Positions 1-10,137 of a stretch of DNA of 64,000 nucleotides are shown here, piece after piece. Source of the stretch: Escallonia rubra. Lineage: Eukaryota > Streptophyta > Magnoliopsida > Escalloniales > Escalloniaceae. The stretch covers positions 62,001 to 126,000 of the forward strand of contig JAVXUO010001734.1 of the NCBI GenBank assembly GCA_033065855.1, read 5' to 3'. The notes below the pieces were generated by a model. It was not told the origin of the DNA. It made no database searches and was given only the letters and a program-made list of their open reading frames with translations. Each line of letters opens with the position of its first letter. Position 1 is the stretch's first letter. The translations under genes were made by a program, and so were the position numbers.

Positions 1-321
1 CCACCCAGGAGGGAAACGAAATTATCGGAGCAAGAACTCGATAAAGTTTATTCCAATTTGTTATAAGCTTTAGCAAGGTCAATCTTAACAGCCATAGAGC
101 AAAACCGGCCTTGTTTCTTATGTACGAGTGAATAAGCTAATGAGTAATGAGCGTATTATTCTTGACGTGTCATGTTGTAACAAACGCAAAATGGAAGATA
201 AGCTATGATAGAAAAGGTTGCATCCGACGCACCATAATAGAGGCAATGACCTTATAAGTAACAATACATAGGCTAACACGGGGAAATGTAGAGAGGGGTT
301 GGGTTATGGTGCTTTTGGACT
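1..321 (-). mobile_element. LINE reverse transcriptase fragment (copy A)
   Basis: Reading the minus strand gives pieces of a plant L1-type reverse transcriptase in several frames. Residues MAVKIDLAKAYNKLE (about 98-53) match RT motif A, and further upstream lies a degraded form of the conserved PISLCNV-YK block, including VIASIMVRRMQPFLS. The piece runs off the left edge of the window and ends on the right at a CACTA-like element. The same sequence recurs at about 42363-42690, where the rest of the RT follows. Frameshifts and stops make it non-functional. Confidence 0.75.
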
Positions 322-326
322 CATCG

Positions 327-694
327 TACTAAAAGTTTCATTCAACTAGTTGAAAGTCTCGACAAACCTTTAGTAACGGACTTTTAGTTGCTAAAGGGTC
401 ATTTAAGTTATTATCGATGGACTTTCAGTGAGGGAAAGTCCGTCGCTAAATGTGCTACAACAGCGACGAACTTTTAGCGACGGGCATTCTGCCTAAAAGT
501 CTTTTTAGATTGAATTTTAAGAAAATTAAAAAAAATAAGAAATTAAAAGTGATTAAATCCGTCGGTAATAAGTAAACTTTCACCGACGGGTTGCTTTTAA
601 CGACGAACGGCCCGTCGGTAAAAAGTCTTGCCGATGGATAATCCACTTTTAGTGACAGAAAATTCCGTCGCTAAAATTGGATTTTCTTTTAGTG
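327..694. mobile_element. CACTA-like non-autonomous element (copy A)
   Basis: This non-coding piece is filled with direct and inverted copies of a CCGTCGCTAAA / TTTAGCGACGG motif, the kind of subterminal repeat seen in plant CACTA (En/Spm) elements. The right end reads CACTAAAAGAAAATCC on the minus strand. The left end reads TACTAAAAG, one base away from CACTA. It interrupts the LINE reverse transcriptase just upstream of its IPK-like motif. A clean 3-bp target duplication was not found, although ACT occurs near both edges. The copy at 42697-43112 is longer by about 48 bp. Confidence 0.55.
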
Positions 695-1789
695 ACTTAG
701 GCCAAAGCCTCCCTGAATGAAAATAAAAATCCTGGCTCAATCACTTAATGGAGGAAGCAACCTAAACCAAACTACCAGACTTGTTGTTTAAAGAACAGGA
801 CGTACTACCGTAGTGATCAGTTACAAAACATCTATTAAATATATAGTCGTACGGTATTAATTAAGCTAGAAGCTGGAAAAAAAGTTGTGAACTAAACAAT
901 TAGGTTTTACACGAACATAAAACCCACGCCACAACCGAAAAGCATGAACCCCTAATGAAAATCAGATTTTTCTGCCAAAGAAAACAAAAGAAAAAATTAG
1001 GAAATCCATACACAACAAAAATATAAAAAAAAATCTCTTACCTCAATCGAGCAATTCGATAGGATAGCAAGTCCCCATGAGGTACTACACCTTGAATTGT
1101 AGCACGAGTGAAACCAAAGAAAAACAATACCCCATCTTTAATCTAGAAAAAATTCTTGGGTTCAAAAGAAAACGCTGATATGTCCATAATGTGATGATCA
1201 TCAAATTACACTTTTCATAATAGCGAATTAGGGCTCCGTTACGTTGCTCACTCCTATCTCTTCTGATCTCTCACACCTAAGGAAGAAGAAGGGCAAAGGT
1301 GGTGGGTTGAAATCCCAATAGTAAAGCTAAACAAAGATCTAAAGTGGACAATTACATAAAGACCCCCCAATTTTAGGTACTTATTCAAAGTCCACCAAAA
1401 ATTGTATTAATTCTAGAAAGGGCATAAAAGTTTTACCGGAAACTATATCACAAAAAAGAATGGAACAATACAGATAGGGGTAAATTTTTTCTTCCATTCT
1501 TTTGTCTAGTTGCGGATGCGTTTGGTCTTGTTCACTTGGGTGCAACGTTCCTATGGCTCTAGATCACCAGGATTGTACATAAACAACCCTTAGGCACTCT
1601 GTAAGAACGTTAAAAAATCTCCAAGAAGTTGTCATATTTCTATGAGGTTAGAGTGTGAGAGAGAGTAGTATTTTGATTCCCTCCCCGTACATGTGTTTAT
1701 ATCATTCTTGCATCGTGGATACGTCTAAACTATCAACCAGGCAGTCCGAGTCAAAAGGTATACTTTTCAACCATCTATTTAGTTAGATT
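695..1789. other. Non-coding segment shared with copy B
   Basis: No coding region was recognised. The segment matches 43113-44320 almost throughout, with small indels: B has an extra piece near 43210-43290 that A lacks. On the minus strand there is a possible splice-donor-like GAG|GTAAGAG near 1035-1050, so it may once have been the 5' end of a gene, but nothing more can be supported. Confidence 0.5.
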
Positions 1790-2095
1790 AGATCCCCCAC
1801 CTGCAATCGAATTCTCGAGCAATTCGAGTGGAGAAACTCGTGACTTAAAAGATGAGAGATTGTACCATGTGGTCCCACCCGGCTCAAACCCGGATTAGTC
1901 GGCTCCCAATGTGGTGTCTAGAAACAGGGTGGTCAAAACAAAAAAAGATGAGAGATTGTAGCTCTGAGAAGCTAATGGGCTCAGGGGAGCAGTGAACGTG
2001 GTGACAAGGTCCTTGGACTCCAGTTTAAGGCCCAAAAAGACATAGATATTAAAGTCTTCGACAGAGAGTGGACAACCAGTGGCTGAAGTTCGTTG
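1790..2095 (-). pseudogene. Copia gag remnant, C-terminal part (copy A)
   Basis: The minus strand reads ATGCPLSVEDFNIYVFLGL followed by KLESKDLVTTFT and a degraded LLSHE-like block. This is the pattern of the plant copia gag (UBN2 type). It is split by the SINE fragment and lacks the N-terminal half that survives in copy B (44340-44890). The junction near 2095 joins gag directly to sequence flanking the NFD4-like exon, showing a deletion of about 1.15 kb in A. It belongs to a different, older copia insertion from the one at 2533-9499. Confidence 0.6.
1865..1945 (+). mobile_element. SINE fragment inserted only in copy A
   Basis: An 81-bp insertion ends in an A-rich tail and is flanked by a perfect 15-bp duplication AGATGAGAGATTGTA (1850-1864 and 1946-1960). 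Copy B at about 44345 holds a single, uninterrupted version of this target, so the insertion followed the duplication. The body contains GGCTCAAACCCGGATTAGTC, which resembles the B-box-proximal and 3' portion of tRNA-derived plant SINEs. It is probably 5'-truncated. Family assignment is by resemblance only. Confidence 0.7.
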
Positions 2096-2189
2096 GAGTT
2101 GAATAGGGCAACAGATTTGTTTAAGCACCAACTCACCCCAAAATCACTATTCTTCTCGAATTTCATCAAATAAAGGAACAACTTCCAAT

Positions 2190-2527
2190 CAAGAAACAAT
2201 CCTTGACAGACATAGAAATTTTTTATAGATGCCAAGAAATAAAGCAAGGGCAATGATGTTCCGAATGACAAGTCACTACAGGCCACTGCTAACCAAACCC
2301 ATGAAGGCCGAGATGAACATCACCACCCACAGAGGCATCTACATTAGCACCAGCCCGGACGACCACCCTTACCCTTCCAAATGTCAGAGGCCACCACCAG
2401 GTAGTTCAGCTAGACTTGAGTGAAACCCAGCACTGCCTTCAACTTCAACGAGTAGGCCGAGAAGGCGAAGTTTGTCCCCATGAAGGCCTGAATCCATATC
2501 GTTGCCACCAGGATCACCCACTTCCTT
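2190..2527 (-). pseudogene. NFD4/nodulin-like MFS transporter exon (copy A, main part)
   Basis: The minus strand encodes RKWVILVATIWIQAFMGTNF, then FSAYSLKLKAVLGFTQV, LNYLVVASD, and in another frame MPLWVVMFISAFMGLV. This is the N-terminal part of the nodulin-like major facilitator family that includes NUCLEAR FUSION DEFECTIVE 4: a short cytosolic start, then transmembrane helices. At least one frameshift and several stops (TAG after FTQV, TAG-TGA before LVI) break it. Its first codons lie on the far side of a copia element at 9505-9516. The related stretch in copy B keeps GLQWLVI where A has stops. The rest of the gene was not found. Confidence 0.7.
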
Positions 2528-2532
2528 GACTG

Positions 2533-2913
2533 TGTTAAAATTAATTCACATTTCCTTAATAAGTAAGGAAGAGTTATCTAGAACGATCCAGCAAATTGAA
2601 ATCGGTTACAATGCAGTGAACTTAGTGATTAAGTTGCCTAATGGCTATGGTCAAAGTCTTCTAGCTAGGATGCAATGTAATAGGCTAAAGGTTTGACTGA
2701 GCATTAGTTCACTATGAATATTCTAGAAGTAAAGTTGTATACTTCTACTTCATTGTTGGTTTACAAAGCCTATATAGGGAAACGTGTCTCATTTTGTAAA
2801 ATGAAGAGAACTAGCTAAACGTTGAAGCTAGCCTTGTACTAATTGGAGACAAGAGCTTCATTGTTTCACTATCAACAATGGTTCCTTTTTCTAAAACTAT
2901 CTCAAATCCAATA
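2533..2913 (+). repeat. 5' LTR of copia copy A
   Basis: A 381-bp LTR begins TGTTAAAATTAATTCACA and ends CAAATCCAATA. It matches 9110-9499 and 46073-46456 along its length with scattered substitutions. The last three bases read ATA where the 3' LTR has ACA. Confidence 0.9.
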
Positions 2914-2915
2914 AT

Positions 2916-2927
2916 TGGTATTAGAGT
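2916..2927 (+). other. Primer binding site (initiator Met tRNA type)
   Basis: TGGTATTAGAGT follows the 5' LTR after two bases. It is one or two changes from TGGTATCAGAGC, the site complementary to plant initiator methionine tRNA used by most copia elements. Confidence 0.85.
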
Positions 2928-2936
2928 TACGTTCGA

Positions 2937-3925
2937 TTGTTATTGGGCGTAGAGTTTCTGCACTACTTTTCAAACCCTTTAACTATTATACCATCTCCAA
3001 AGGGCAACCTCAACCAAAATCCTACTGCTATGTCAGTTCCTATTTTTCATGACAAAAAATATTATTTTTGGGGTATAAATATAGGGACATTCTTCTTGCC
3101 CCACATCATTCAAGATGAGTTTGATATTCTAGAATATGCCTCCACTCTAACCACATCTCAACAAAAGACATTGAAAGAGTTGAAGCAGAAAGATGCCAAA
3201 GCTCTCTTCATCATTCAGCAAGCATTGACTAAACAAATATTTCCACGAATCATTAGGGCAACTACTGCAAAAGTAGCATGGAATATTATACTACTTTTGC
3301 AGGAGGAGTTCTAAGGCAGTATAAAAGTACACATTGTTCGTCTCTAAGCTTTAAGCTTTAAAGAGAGAGATAGAAAATATTAAAATGAAGGATTCTGAGA
3401 CTAGGGAGAAAATATTTCTAAGAGAAAAAGTTGTGGGACAATTATTCATAAGTCTTACAGAAAATATGACTTCATTGTGGTTGTTATTGAAGAATCTAAA
3501 AATGTAAAAACTCCATCAGTCACTGAGTTGATCGGTTCTCAAGAAAGAAAAGATTGAGTAGGCATAATGAAGGCTCAGTAGAAAGTGCCTTCCAGTCTAA
3601 ACTCAATATAACGCTTCAGAAATTTAGAAATAATGGTGAAAATTAATGCAAAATTATGGTGGAGCAGAAAATTCTAGAAGCAAGAATTATCAACAACAAC
3701 AAAATACTAGTTCAAATTGTCCTCCTTGTGGTATATGCGAAATGACAAACCACATGGAAAAACATTTTTGGCACAAAGGCAAGTCCAGTGCCGCAAGTGC
3801 AAGAGATTCGGGCATGAAGAAAAACTTTGCTTGGTCCAAAGAAAACCATCAGGCCAATTACACGGAAGGAAAAGAAGATCAAGGAGTTGTTTTTAATGCC
3901 AGGCAAGTAGCATAAGAGAAAAAAT
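2937..3925 (+). pseudogene. Copia gag with zinc knuckles (copy A)
   Basis: The reading frame from about 2937 gives a gag of the DUF4219/UBN2 type: YYFWGINIGTFFL, then KELKQKDAKALFIIQQALTK and ATTAKVAWNI. After a stop at 3312 and further breaks, two degraded CCHC zinc knuckles appear near 3718-3835 (CGICEMTNHMEKHFW, then a CRKCKRFGHEEKLCW-like block in another frame). It would package the element RNA. Stops and frameshifts rule out function. A 130-bp stretch (about 3480-3620) is missing from copy B. Confidence 0.8.
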
Positions 3926-5814
3926 GGATACGTCGCTTCTCGACGATGGTTGCTGCAATCACATGATAAGTGATGAGAGAATCTTTCGAGAATTGGAGAC
4001 AACTTTCAGATATAAAGTCAAGCCAGGGAATAACACACTAATTGATGTCACAGGCAAAGATAAAATTTCAGTCCATATAAAAAAGGTATGAAATTGATCC
4101 CTGATGTCCAGCTTGTTCCTAGTTTACTCATCGTTGGTCAAATAATGGAAAAAGGATATGTTCTACACTCTCCACTGTTTTTTATAAAGTTCATAAAAAA
4201 ATTTAATAACCAAATTAAGGATGCAAAGTAAAAGAAATTTTCCAATTCCATAACGGTATGCTATGAACAGCACAATGAAAAAAAAATATTGATGACTCCT
4301 GGCTATGGCATAGAAGATTTGGTCACTTCAACTTTCATAGCTTGAAGATTCTTCATTAGCAAAAGATGATGAGAGACTTCCATGCATAGAGGAGATTCAT
4401 GATTTTTTGTGAAGGCTGTTTACTTGGCAAACAACAAGGACAGATATTTCCATCAAGACAAGCATGGAGAGCCAAGAATACATTGTAGCTAGTACACATG
4501 AATGTCTGTCGTCTTATCACTTCATCCTCACATGAAGAACATAGGTCCTCAATTTTATTCATTGATGATTATACTAGAATGACCCGGGTATATTTCATGT
4601 GAGAAAGGTTGGAAGTTTTTAGAATTTTCAAGAAATTTAAAAACTTTGCTCGAAAATAAAGTGGACATCATATTAAAATGCTAAAAGCTGATGAGGTAAG
4701 GAGTACAACTCAAAGCAGTTTGACAAGTTAAGTGAAGAAGATGGCGTCAAACATCAACTGACAGTTGGCTACGCTCTAGAATATAATGGAGTAGCAGAAA
4801 GGAAGAACAATCATGGAGATGGCAAATTCTATGCTGAAAGAAAAAGACTTCCAAGAACCTTCTGGGCAGAAGCAGACTACACTGCAGTATAGCTACTAAA
4901 GAGTTGTCCTACTAAAGCAATGCAAAACTGGACACCAGTTGAAGCCTGGAGTGGAAGGTCGAAGCCGCCATCAAAACACCTTAAAGTTTTTGGCTACATA
5001 TGCTTTGTATGCATTCCCAAGAAGAAAAGAACAAAGCTAGATGCAAGATAGAAAGAGGAACATATTTGGGTCACAGTGATCAATCAAAAGGCTATAGGAT
5101 ATATAGCCTAAAAACAATAAACTAATAATCAGTCGAGATGTGGAGTTCGACGAAAATGCAACGTGAAACTGGGAAGAAGAAAAGATTGCAAAAGAACATC
5201 ATTGTACTTGCACAGCTGCTAACTACTCAATTTTAAGAGCTTGTAGAAGACCAGGGAGATGGAAGTGAAGACAGAGAGTCACCAATTCACCTGACAGCAC
5301 CAGGTACATCCTTACCCTCATCCACAAGGCAATTAGAATCTCTACTCCAAAAAGGGTAAGATCTCTATGAGTTATATACAAGACCTGCAACTTCACTGTT
5401 CAAGAACCAGAAAACTTTAAGGCTGCAGCAAAACAAGATATTTGGATAAAATCCATGGAGGAGGAGGAGATAGAAAATAGTCGAGAAAAAAATGAGACTT
5501 GGGAGCTGATTGAAAAACCAAAAGAAAAAGAAATCATTGGAGGTAAGTGGGTCCATAAAACAAAACTTAACCATAATGGTACAATTTGAAACACAAAGCA
5601 AGACTAGTTGCAGAAGGGTACTCTCAACTACCCAGGATCGACTAAAACAAAGCTTTGCTCCAGTTGCTCGCCCAGACACTATTCGAGCTCTAGTGGCACT
5701 AGCAGCTCAAACAGAGGAAAATACATCAACTTGATCTGAAGTCAGCATTCTTGAATGGATATTTACAAGAAGAAATATATGTGAAGCAACCACTAGGATT
5801 CATTGTCTCGGGGT

Positions 5815-6701
5815 GAGGTCCGGCAGCTAAGAACAAGGCAGAATTCCCAGAACGAGGTTCGCAGACTAAGAACCGAGCAGGAGTTCTGGGGCGAGGTCCG
5901 ACGACCATAAAGGTCTCGAGGTGAGGTCCAGCGACTAAGAAAAAGGCAAGAGTCCCAGAACGAGGTCTGCAGACTAAGAACAGAGTAGGAGTCCCAAGGT
6001 GAGGTCCGACGACCATAAAGGTCTCGGGGTGAGGTCCAGCGACTAAGAACAAGGTATGAGTAAGAACAAGACAAGAGCAGGATCCATTGCAGGAACCGAA
6101 AAAGATGCATGGTGGCATGATTGGCAGCATTGTGACCAGTGGAGGGAATTATGGGGGTGTAGGATTAGGATTTGGGCTAAAGGAAATCGACAGAGGTAGC
6201 TGAAGAAGGAAACAATGTTTTTTTTTTTTTGTGTTTTTTTTTAGCGAAAGAGATTAATTAGCTAGGGTTGATGAACATAACGGTGAGCGGTGGCTAGGGT
6301 TTCAGCGTAAGCGAAGATCACTGCATAGAAAGGACAGGAAAGAAAGACCAAAATTCTGAAGTCAAGAAGAAAAGAAAAGCACAAAAAGAAACAAAACAAC
6401 TCGAACTGGCTGGGCGAACAGCAGAAGGCCGTCCGCTGGAGTTTGCAAAAATAGTTGAAAGACTCTCAAACTGGCGGATCGTATGGCTCTGATACCATGA
6501 TAGAAAAGGTGAAGTGAAAGATAATTATATTAGAGAGCATTGATAAAACTGAGTACGATGAGGCCTTTATATAGACAAGAGAAAACTATCCTACCAGAAA
6601 AAGAAAAGAGATTCCTATAGAAGTTAGGAGAACTCAAGAATAATCTAGACATAGGACAAGAGCGATAAGGTGATTTTCTTATTAATATATATCCTCTAAC
6701 A
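5815..6701 (-). mobile_element. Nested LTR-element 5' part in opposite orientation inside RT
   Basis: Normal copia RT would run from GFIV directly to EDKVLKLKKAL. Here about 890 bp intervene. Read on the minus strand the insert starts with a 204-bp LTR (6701-6498, TGTTAGAGG ... TATCA), followed by a primer site TGGTATCAGAGCC (6497-6485), a leader, and an open frame from about 6130 built of a repeated motif (LFLVAGPHPETFMVVGP-like). No second LTR or pol is seen on the left, so the element is truncated or non-autonomous. It is present in both copies (B: about 47735-48620). Confidence 0.65.
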
Positions 6702-6997
6702 ATGGAAGGTTTAGAAGACAAAGTGCTAAAACTAAAGAAGGCATTGTACAGGCCCAAGCAAGCACCCCGAGTGTCGTATAACAAAACTGATGGCTACTTC
6801 ATGCTTTAAGGATTGAGAAGGAGAAAAAGTGAGCCCATACTATATATCAAGACCCAAGGTCTACTGAAACTCTCATTGTTCTAGATGTGGATGATCTTAT
6901 CTACACGGGAATAGTGAAACGATGATTCAAGAATTCAAGAAAGAATGATGAAGACATTTGAGATGAGTGACCTAGGCTTAATGAACTACTTTCTTGG

Positions 6998-8368
6998 TAG
7001 AGATGTCAATGGGCCGGGTTTGGGCCGGCTCAGCCTGGGCCCAGCCGACCTTAGAGGAAAACGGGCCGGGGCCGGGCCAGAGGGGAGGAAAACAGGCCGG
7101 GTTGGGCCAAATTTCTGGGATATATAGACCCAGTCCAAGCCCTGGCCCTTGGCCCAATATTTAGGGCCGGGCCCGAGACCCTTTTTTTTCTTTCTATTTC
7201 CCACCTTCTTGTTATTCAAAATAAAGATTTGAATTGCGGTAATTTCTTATTATTATGTAAGTAAATGTGTATGTTAGCAAGTAAATGTAGTAATATGTGT
7301 ACATGTAGTAAAAATCATTTAGTAAAAATGTGTGTATGCAAGTAAATGTAGTAATTCTGTAATGGAGTATAAGATTTGTACATGTAGTATTATTTCGAGT
7401 CTACCTTGTATAGGTCCAAACCATCTATATCAAACATATTGACGTTGTACTAGTGTTACATCCGCCGTCTCAGAGATGTATCCTTCCCTACATTCTCTTT
7501 TATCTTTTCCAAAGTTATCATCAGCATCACTGGCTAATCCTATGAGCAAGTTATCTCCTAGTTTCCCAATATCCAGTCCCACAAGCTATGGATTTTATCA
7601 ATTGAAATGTTAGACTGAAAAGCCTTAAACGAGTGAAGTAGTAATTTTTAACAGTAATAACTTCTAGCAAATTGACACCAAAATTTTCTCTCAATCTCGA
7701 TAGAGTAGAATTGCAATCTTTAATATGTATTGAATGTGAACCCAGCAACAAATTTTATGCAGAAGTAATTAAGTAATGCATCTCCTACTTTTCTGTGTCC
7801 GTAACATGTAGACTTTAGCAAAGTCTATAAGCCATCTCCGTCTCTCTTCTTTATTAAATTTTACATGCATCATCAGTGAAAGACATCTCTACTTATTGCC
7901 TATAGTAGCTTATTAGCTCAAGAGGCATGTACCACATAATACTTCTATACTTCTATGTCTAAAATATGTAAAACTGTTAGTGCTATGCGTAGTCCAGTAC
8001 CCCAATTATCACCACTTGAACTGATAATTTAAGCAATATTGATTGAAAAATTAACTACCGTTAGACTAAAAAAAACTTAGACAACTCCAAGCTTTGTTCT
8101 CTCAATGGCCAGCCCATGTTATGGCCAGAAAAAGGCCGACATCCGGGCGAAACAGACCAATTTCGGGCCTCAAAATCAAGCCATTTTCGGGCCGATTTTG
8201 GGCTTTTTTGGTCCAAGCCAAAACCCGGGCTTGACCCGGGCGTTTTTCTTGGATACTCCAGCCTGGTCCAAGCCCAGGTCCAAAGCCTTATAAAAACGGG
8301 TCGCTACTGTTCACGAGAGGGCCGGGCCTGGCTAGCCCGCGGGCCGCCTTGCCGTTTTGACATCTCTA
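6998..8368. mobile_element. Non-autonomous hAT element present only in copy A
   Basis: A 1371-bp insertion has terminal inverted repeats TAGAGATGTCAA ... TTGACATCTCTA and an 8-bp target duplication TTTCTTGG (6990-6997 and 8369-8376), the hallmark of hAT elements. GGGCCGGGC-type motifs crowd both subterminal regions, as in many plant hAT MITEs. The middle (7200-8100) is AT-rich with no transposase seen. Copy B holds the empty site at about 48911, proving insertion after the duplication. Confidence 0.9.
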
Positions 8369-9109
8369 TTTCTTGGTATAGAGATAAGTTAAGAAGAAGA
8401 AGGTATATTTATCTAACAAGGAAAATCTACGAAAATCTTCTGAAGAAATTCAGAATGTATAAATGTAAGTCTGTTCCCACACCACTCGCTGCAAATGAGA
8501 AACTAAGAAAAGAAGATGAATCGACGAAAGCAGATGCTTCTACCTGAAATAAAGAATCAGGTAGAAGTCCACTTCTGACTCAAGATTGTTTGGATATACA
8601 AATATATAGTGATTGGGCTGGGTCAATGGAGGATACGAAAAGCGCATCAAGCTATGCATTCACACTAGGTAAAGAAATTTTCTCTTGGGCATCAAAAAAA
8701 TAAGACACATTGTGGCAATCATCAGCGAAACTGGAATATGTAGCAGAAGCAGTATGTGCATGTCAAGCGATATGTCTTAGAAATTATTTTGAAGATATAG
8801 GTGAAATTCAAAAAGAGCCTACACAAATTTTCTACAACAACAATTCAGCAATTGCTATGAGCAATCATGTATTTCATAGCAGGACAAAACATATAGCAAT
8901 TAAATTTCATTTTTTGAGACGCTACAAACCGTAGAGAAATCAAATTAGATACTGTAGATGGAAGAACAAGTCGCAGACATCTTCACCAAAGCACTTCCGA
9001 AATTCAAGCTTGAGCAAGTCGCAGACATCTTCACCAAAGCACTTCTAAAATTCAAGCTTGAGCTACTATGACGCATGCTTGGAGTTTTCGAAAAAAGCAT
9101 TAAGAGGAG

Positions 9110-9499
9110 TGTTAAAATTAATGCAGATTCTCTTAATAACTAAGGAAGAGTTATCTAGGATTATTTAGCAAATATCGAAGTCAGCTACCATGGAGTGAAT
9201 TTAGCCATTAAGTTACTTAATAGATGTGGTCAAAGTCTTCCACTTAGAATGCAATGTAATTAGTTGAAGGTTTGACTGAGCATTACTTCACTGTGAAGAT
9301 TGTTAGAAGTAAAATTGAATACTTCTACTTCATTGTCGGTTTGCAAAGCCTAAATATAGGCATACATGTCTAAATTTGGTAAAATAAAGAGAATTTGCTA
9401 AACATTGAGGCTAGCCTTGTACTAATTGAAGTCAAGAGCTTCATTTTTTTTCATTATCAGCGACATTTCTAATTTTTTAAAACTATCTCAAATCCAACA
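9110..9499 (+). repeat. 3' LTR of copia copy A
   Basis: A 390-bp LTR (TGTTAAAATT ... CCAACA) is preceded by a polypurine tract AAGAGGAG. It is followed directly by the target duplication GACTG. Confidence 0.9.
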
Positions 9500-9504
9500 G
9501 ACTG

Positions 9505-9516
9505 CCCCGCCAACAT
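9505..9516 (-). pseudogene. Start codon piece of the NFD4-like gene
   Basis: On the minus strand ATG at 9516-9514 begins MLAGQ. Removing the copia element and one GACTG copy joins this in frame to the RKWVIL block at 2527 and below. This shows that the element landed in codon 5-6 of a once continuous transporter reading frame. A 5' leader rich in pyrimidines lies to its right. Copy B has lost this side of the gene. Confidence 0.65.
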
Positions 9517-9569
9517 AAAAGAAGAGAAATTGACTGTAAAAGCTCGCCGGAGATGATTTTCCAGCGAAG

Positions 9570-9883
9570 CAGGGACGGAGCTGCCGCATGACCAGAGGGT
9601 ACCGCGACACCCCCCAACTTTTGAAAAAAAAAATTTAACTATTCAAATAAAAGGTAATTACATCTAAAATATTTACAAAAATATCATTATATTGTAACAT
9701 AAATTTATTAGGATTTCATTTTGTTATGTTTTTACTCTTTGTACCACAGGACGTCATAGTGTTTGTCTTTCTCGTTCTTTCTCCATCTTCGTTGTTCCAA
9801 ATTCCTATTTCTAAATCTCTCCAGATTATAAAAACGGCTAGATCAAGGTTAGTTCTCTTTTCTTTTCTTTTTTAGTTTAAATT

Positions 9884-9945
<62 letters not shown>

Positions 9946-10129
9946 CTTATACATTATTATTATGCTCAGACAATTAATAATTACATTTGTAGTACAAGCT
10001 TCTTTCATGCAAAATTAGAAATTTGTTGTTGACTATACAGTAAGAGTTAACCTTCTCATTTCTTGTTAGCCATCAATTATTTTCATGTCTTTTTGGCCCC
10101 CTAGATAAGATTTCCTGGATCCGCCCCTG
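9570..10129. mobile_element. hAT-type MITE upstream of the NFD4-like start
   Basis: A 560-bp element has terminal repeats CAGGGACGGAGC and (inverted right end) CAGGGGCGGATC. The 8-bp flanks are CAGCGAAG (9562-9569) and CAGCGAAA (10130-10137). This is the familiar CAGGGGCGGA hAT MITE pattern of plants. Its interior is AT-rich and non-coding, with a long TA run. It lies about 55 bp upstream of the NFD4-like ATG, in what would have been the leader or promoter. Confidence 0.85.
9885..9942. repeat. (TA)n microsatellite
   Basis: A nearly pure AT dinucleotide run of about 58 bases lies within the hAT MITE. Confidence 0.95.
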
Positions 10130-10137
10130 CAGCGAAA

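Larger units (their letters stand above)
3926..8965 (+). pseudogene. Copia pol: protease, integrase, RT, RNase H (copy A, broken)
   Basis: Domain remnants follow in order. A protease motif LLDDGCCNHM (DSGC-type, first Ser changed to Asp) lies near 3925-3965. A pre-integrase HRRFGHFNFHSL lies near 4315. The integrase block YNGVAERKNN, then PTKAMQNWTPVEAWSG, lies near 4780-4960. The RT start WIKSMEEEEIENS lies near 5445, followed by SFAPVARPDTIRALVALAAQ and LDLKSAFLNGYLQEE near 5650-5780. EDKVLKLKKAL lies near 6715. RNase H lies at 8590-8960 (SAKLEYVAEAVCACQAICLR, NNNSAIAMSNHVFHSRTKHI). Many stops and frameshifts are present. Copy B lacks about 4137-5625. Confidence 0.85.
2533..9499 (+). mobile_element. 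Degenerate Ty1/copia element, copy A, with nested insertions
   Basis: This is a complete but dead copia element. LTRs lie at 2533-2913 and 9110-9499 (TGTTAAAATT ... CCAACA), and a 5-bp target duplication GACTG lies at 2528-2532 and 9500-9504. The order is LTR, iMet-type primer site, gag, zinc knuckles, protease, integrase, RT, RNase H, polypurine tract, LTR, all on the plus strand. Two insertions break it: an LTR/primer-site piece in opposite orientation inside RT (about 5815-6701) and an hAT element (6998-8368). It sits within codon 5-6 of the NFD4-like reading frame. Copy B (46073-49299 plus 61408-61876) occupies the same site. Confidence 0.9.
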
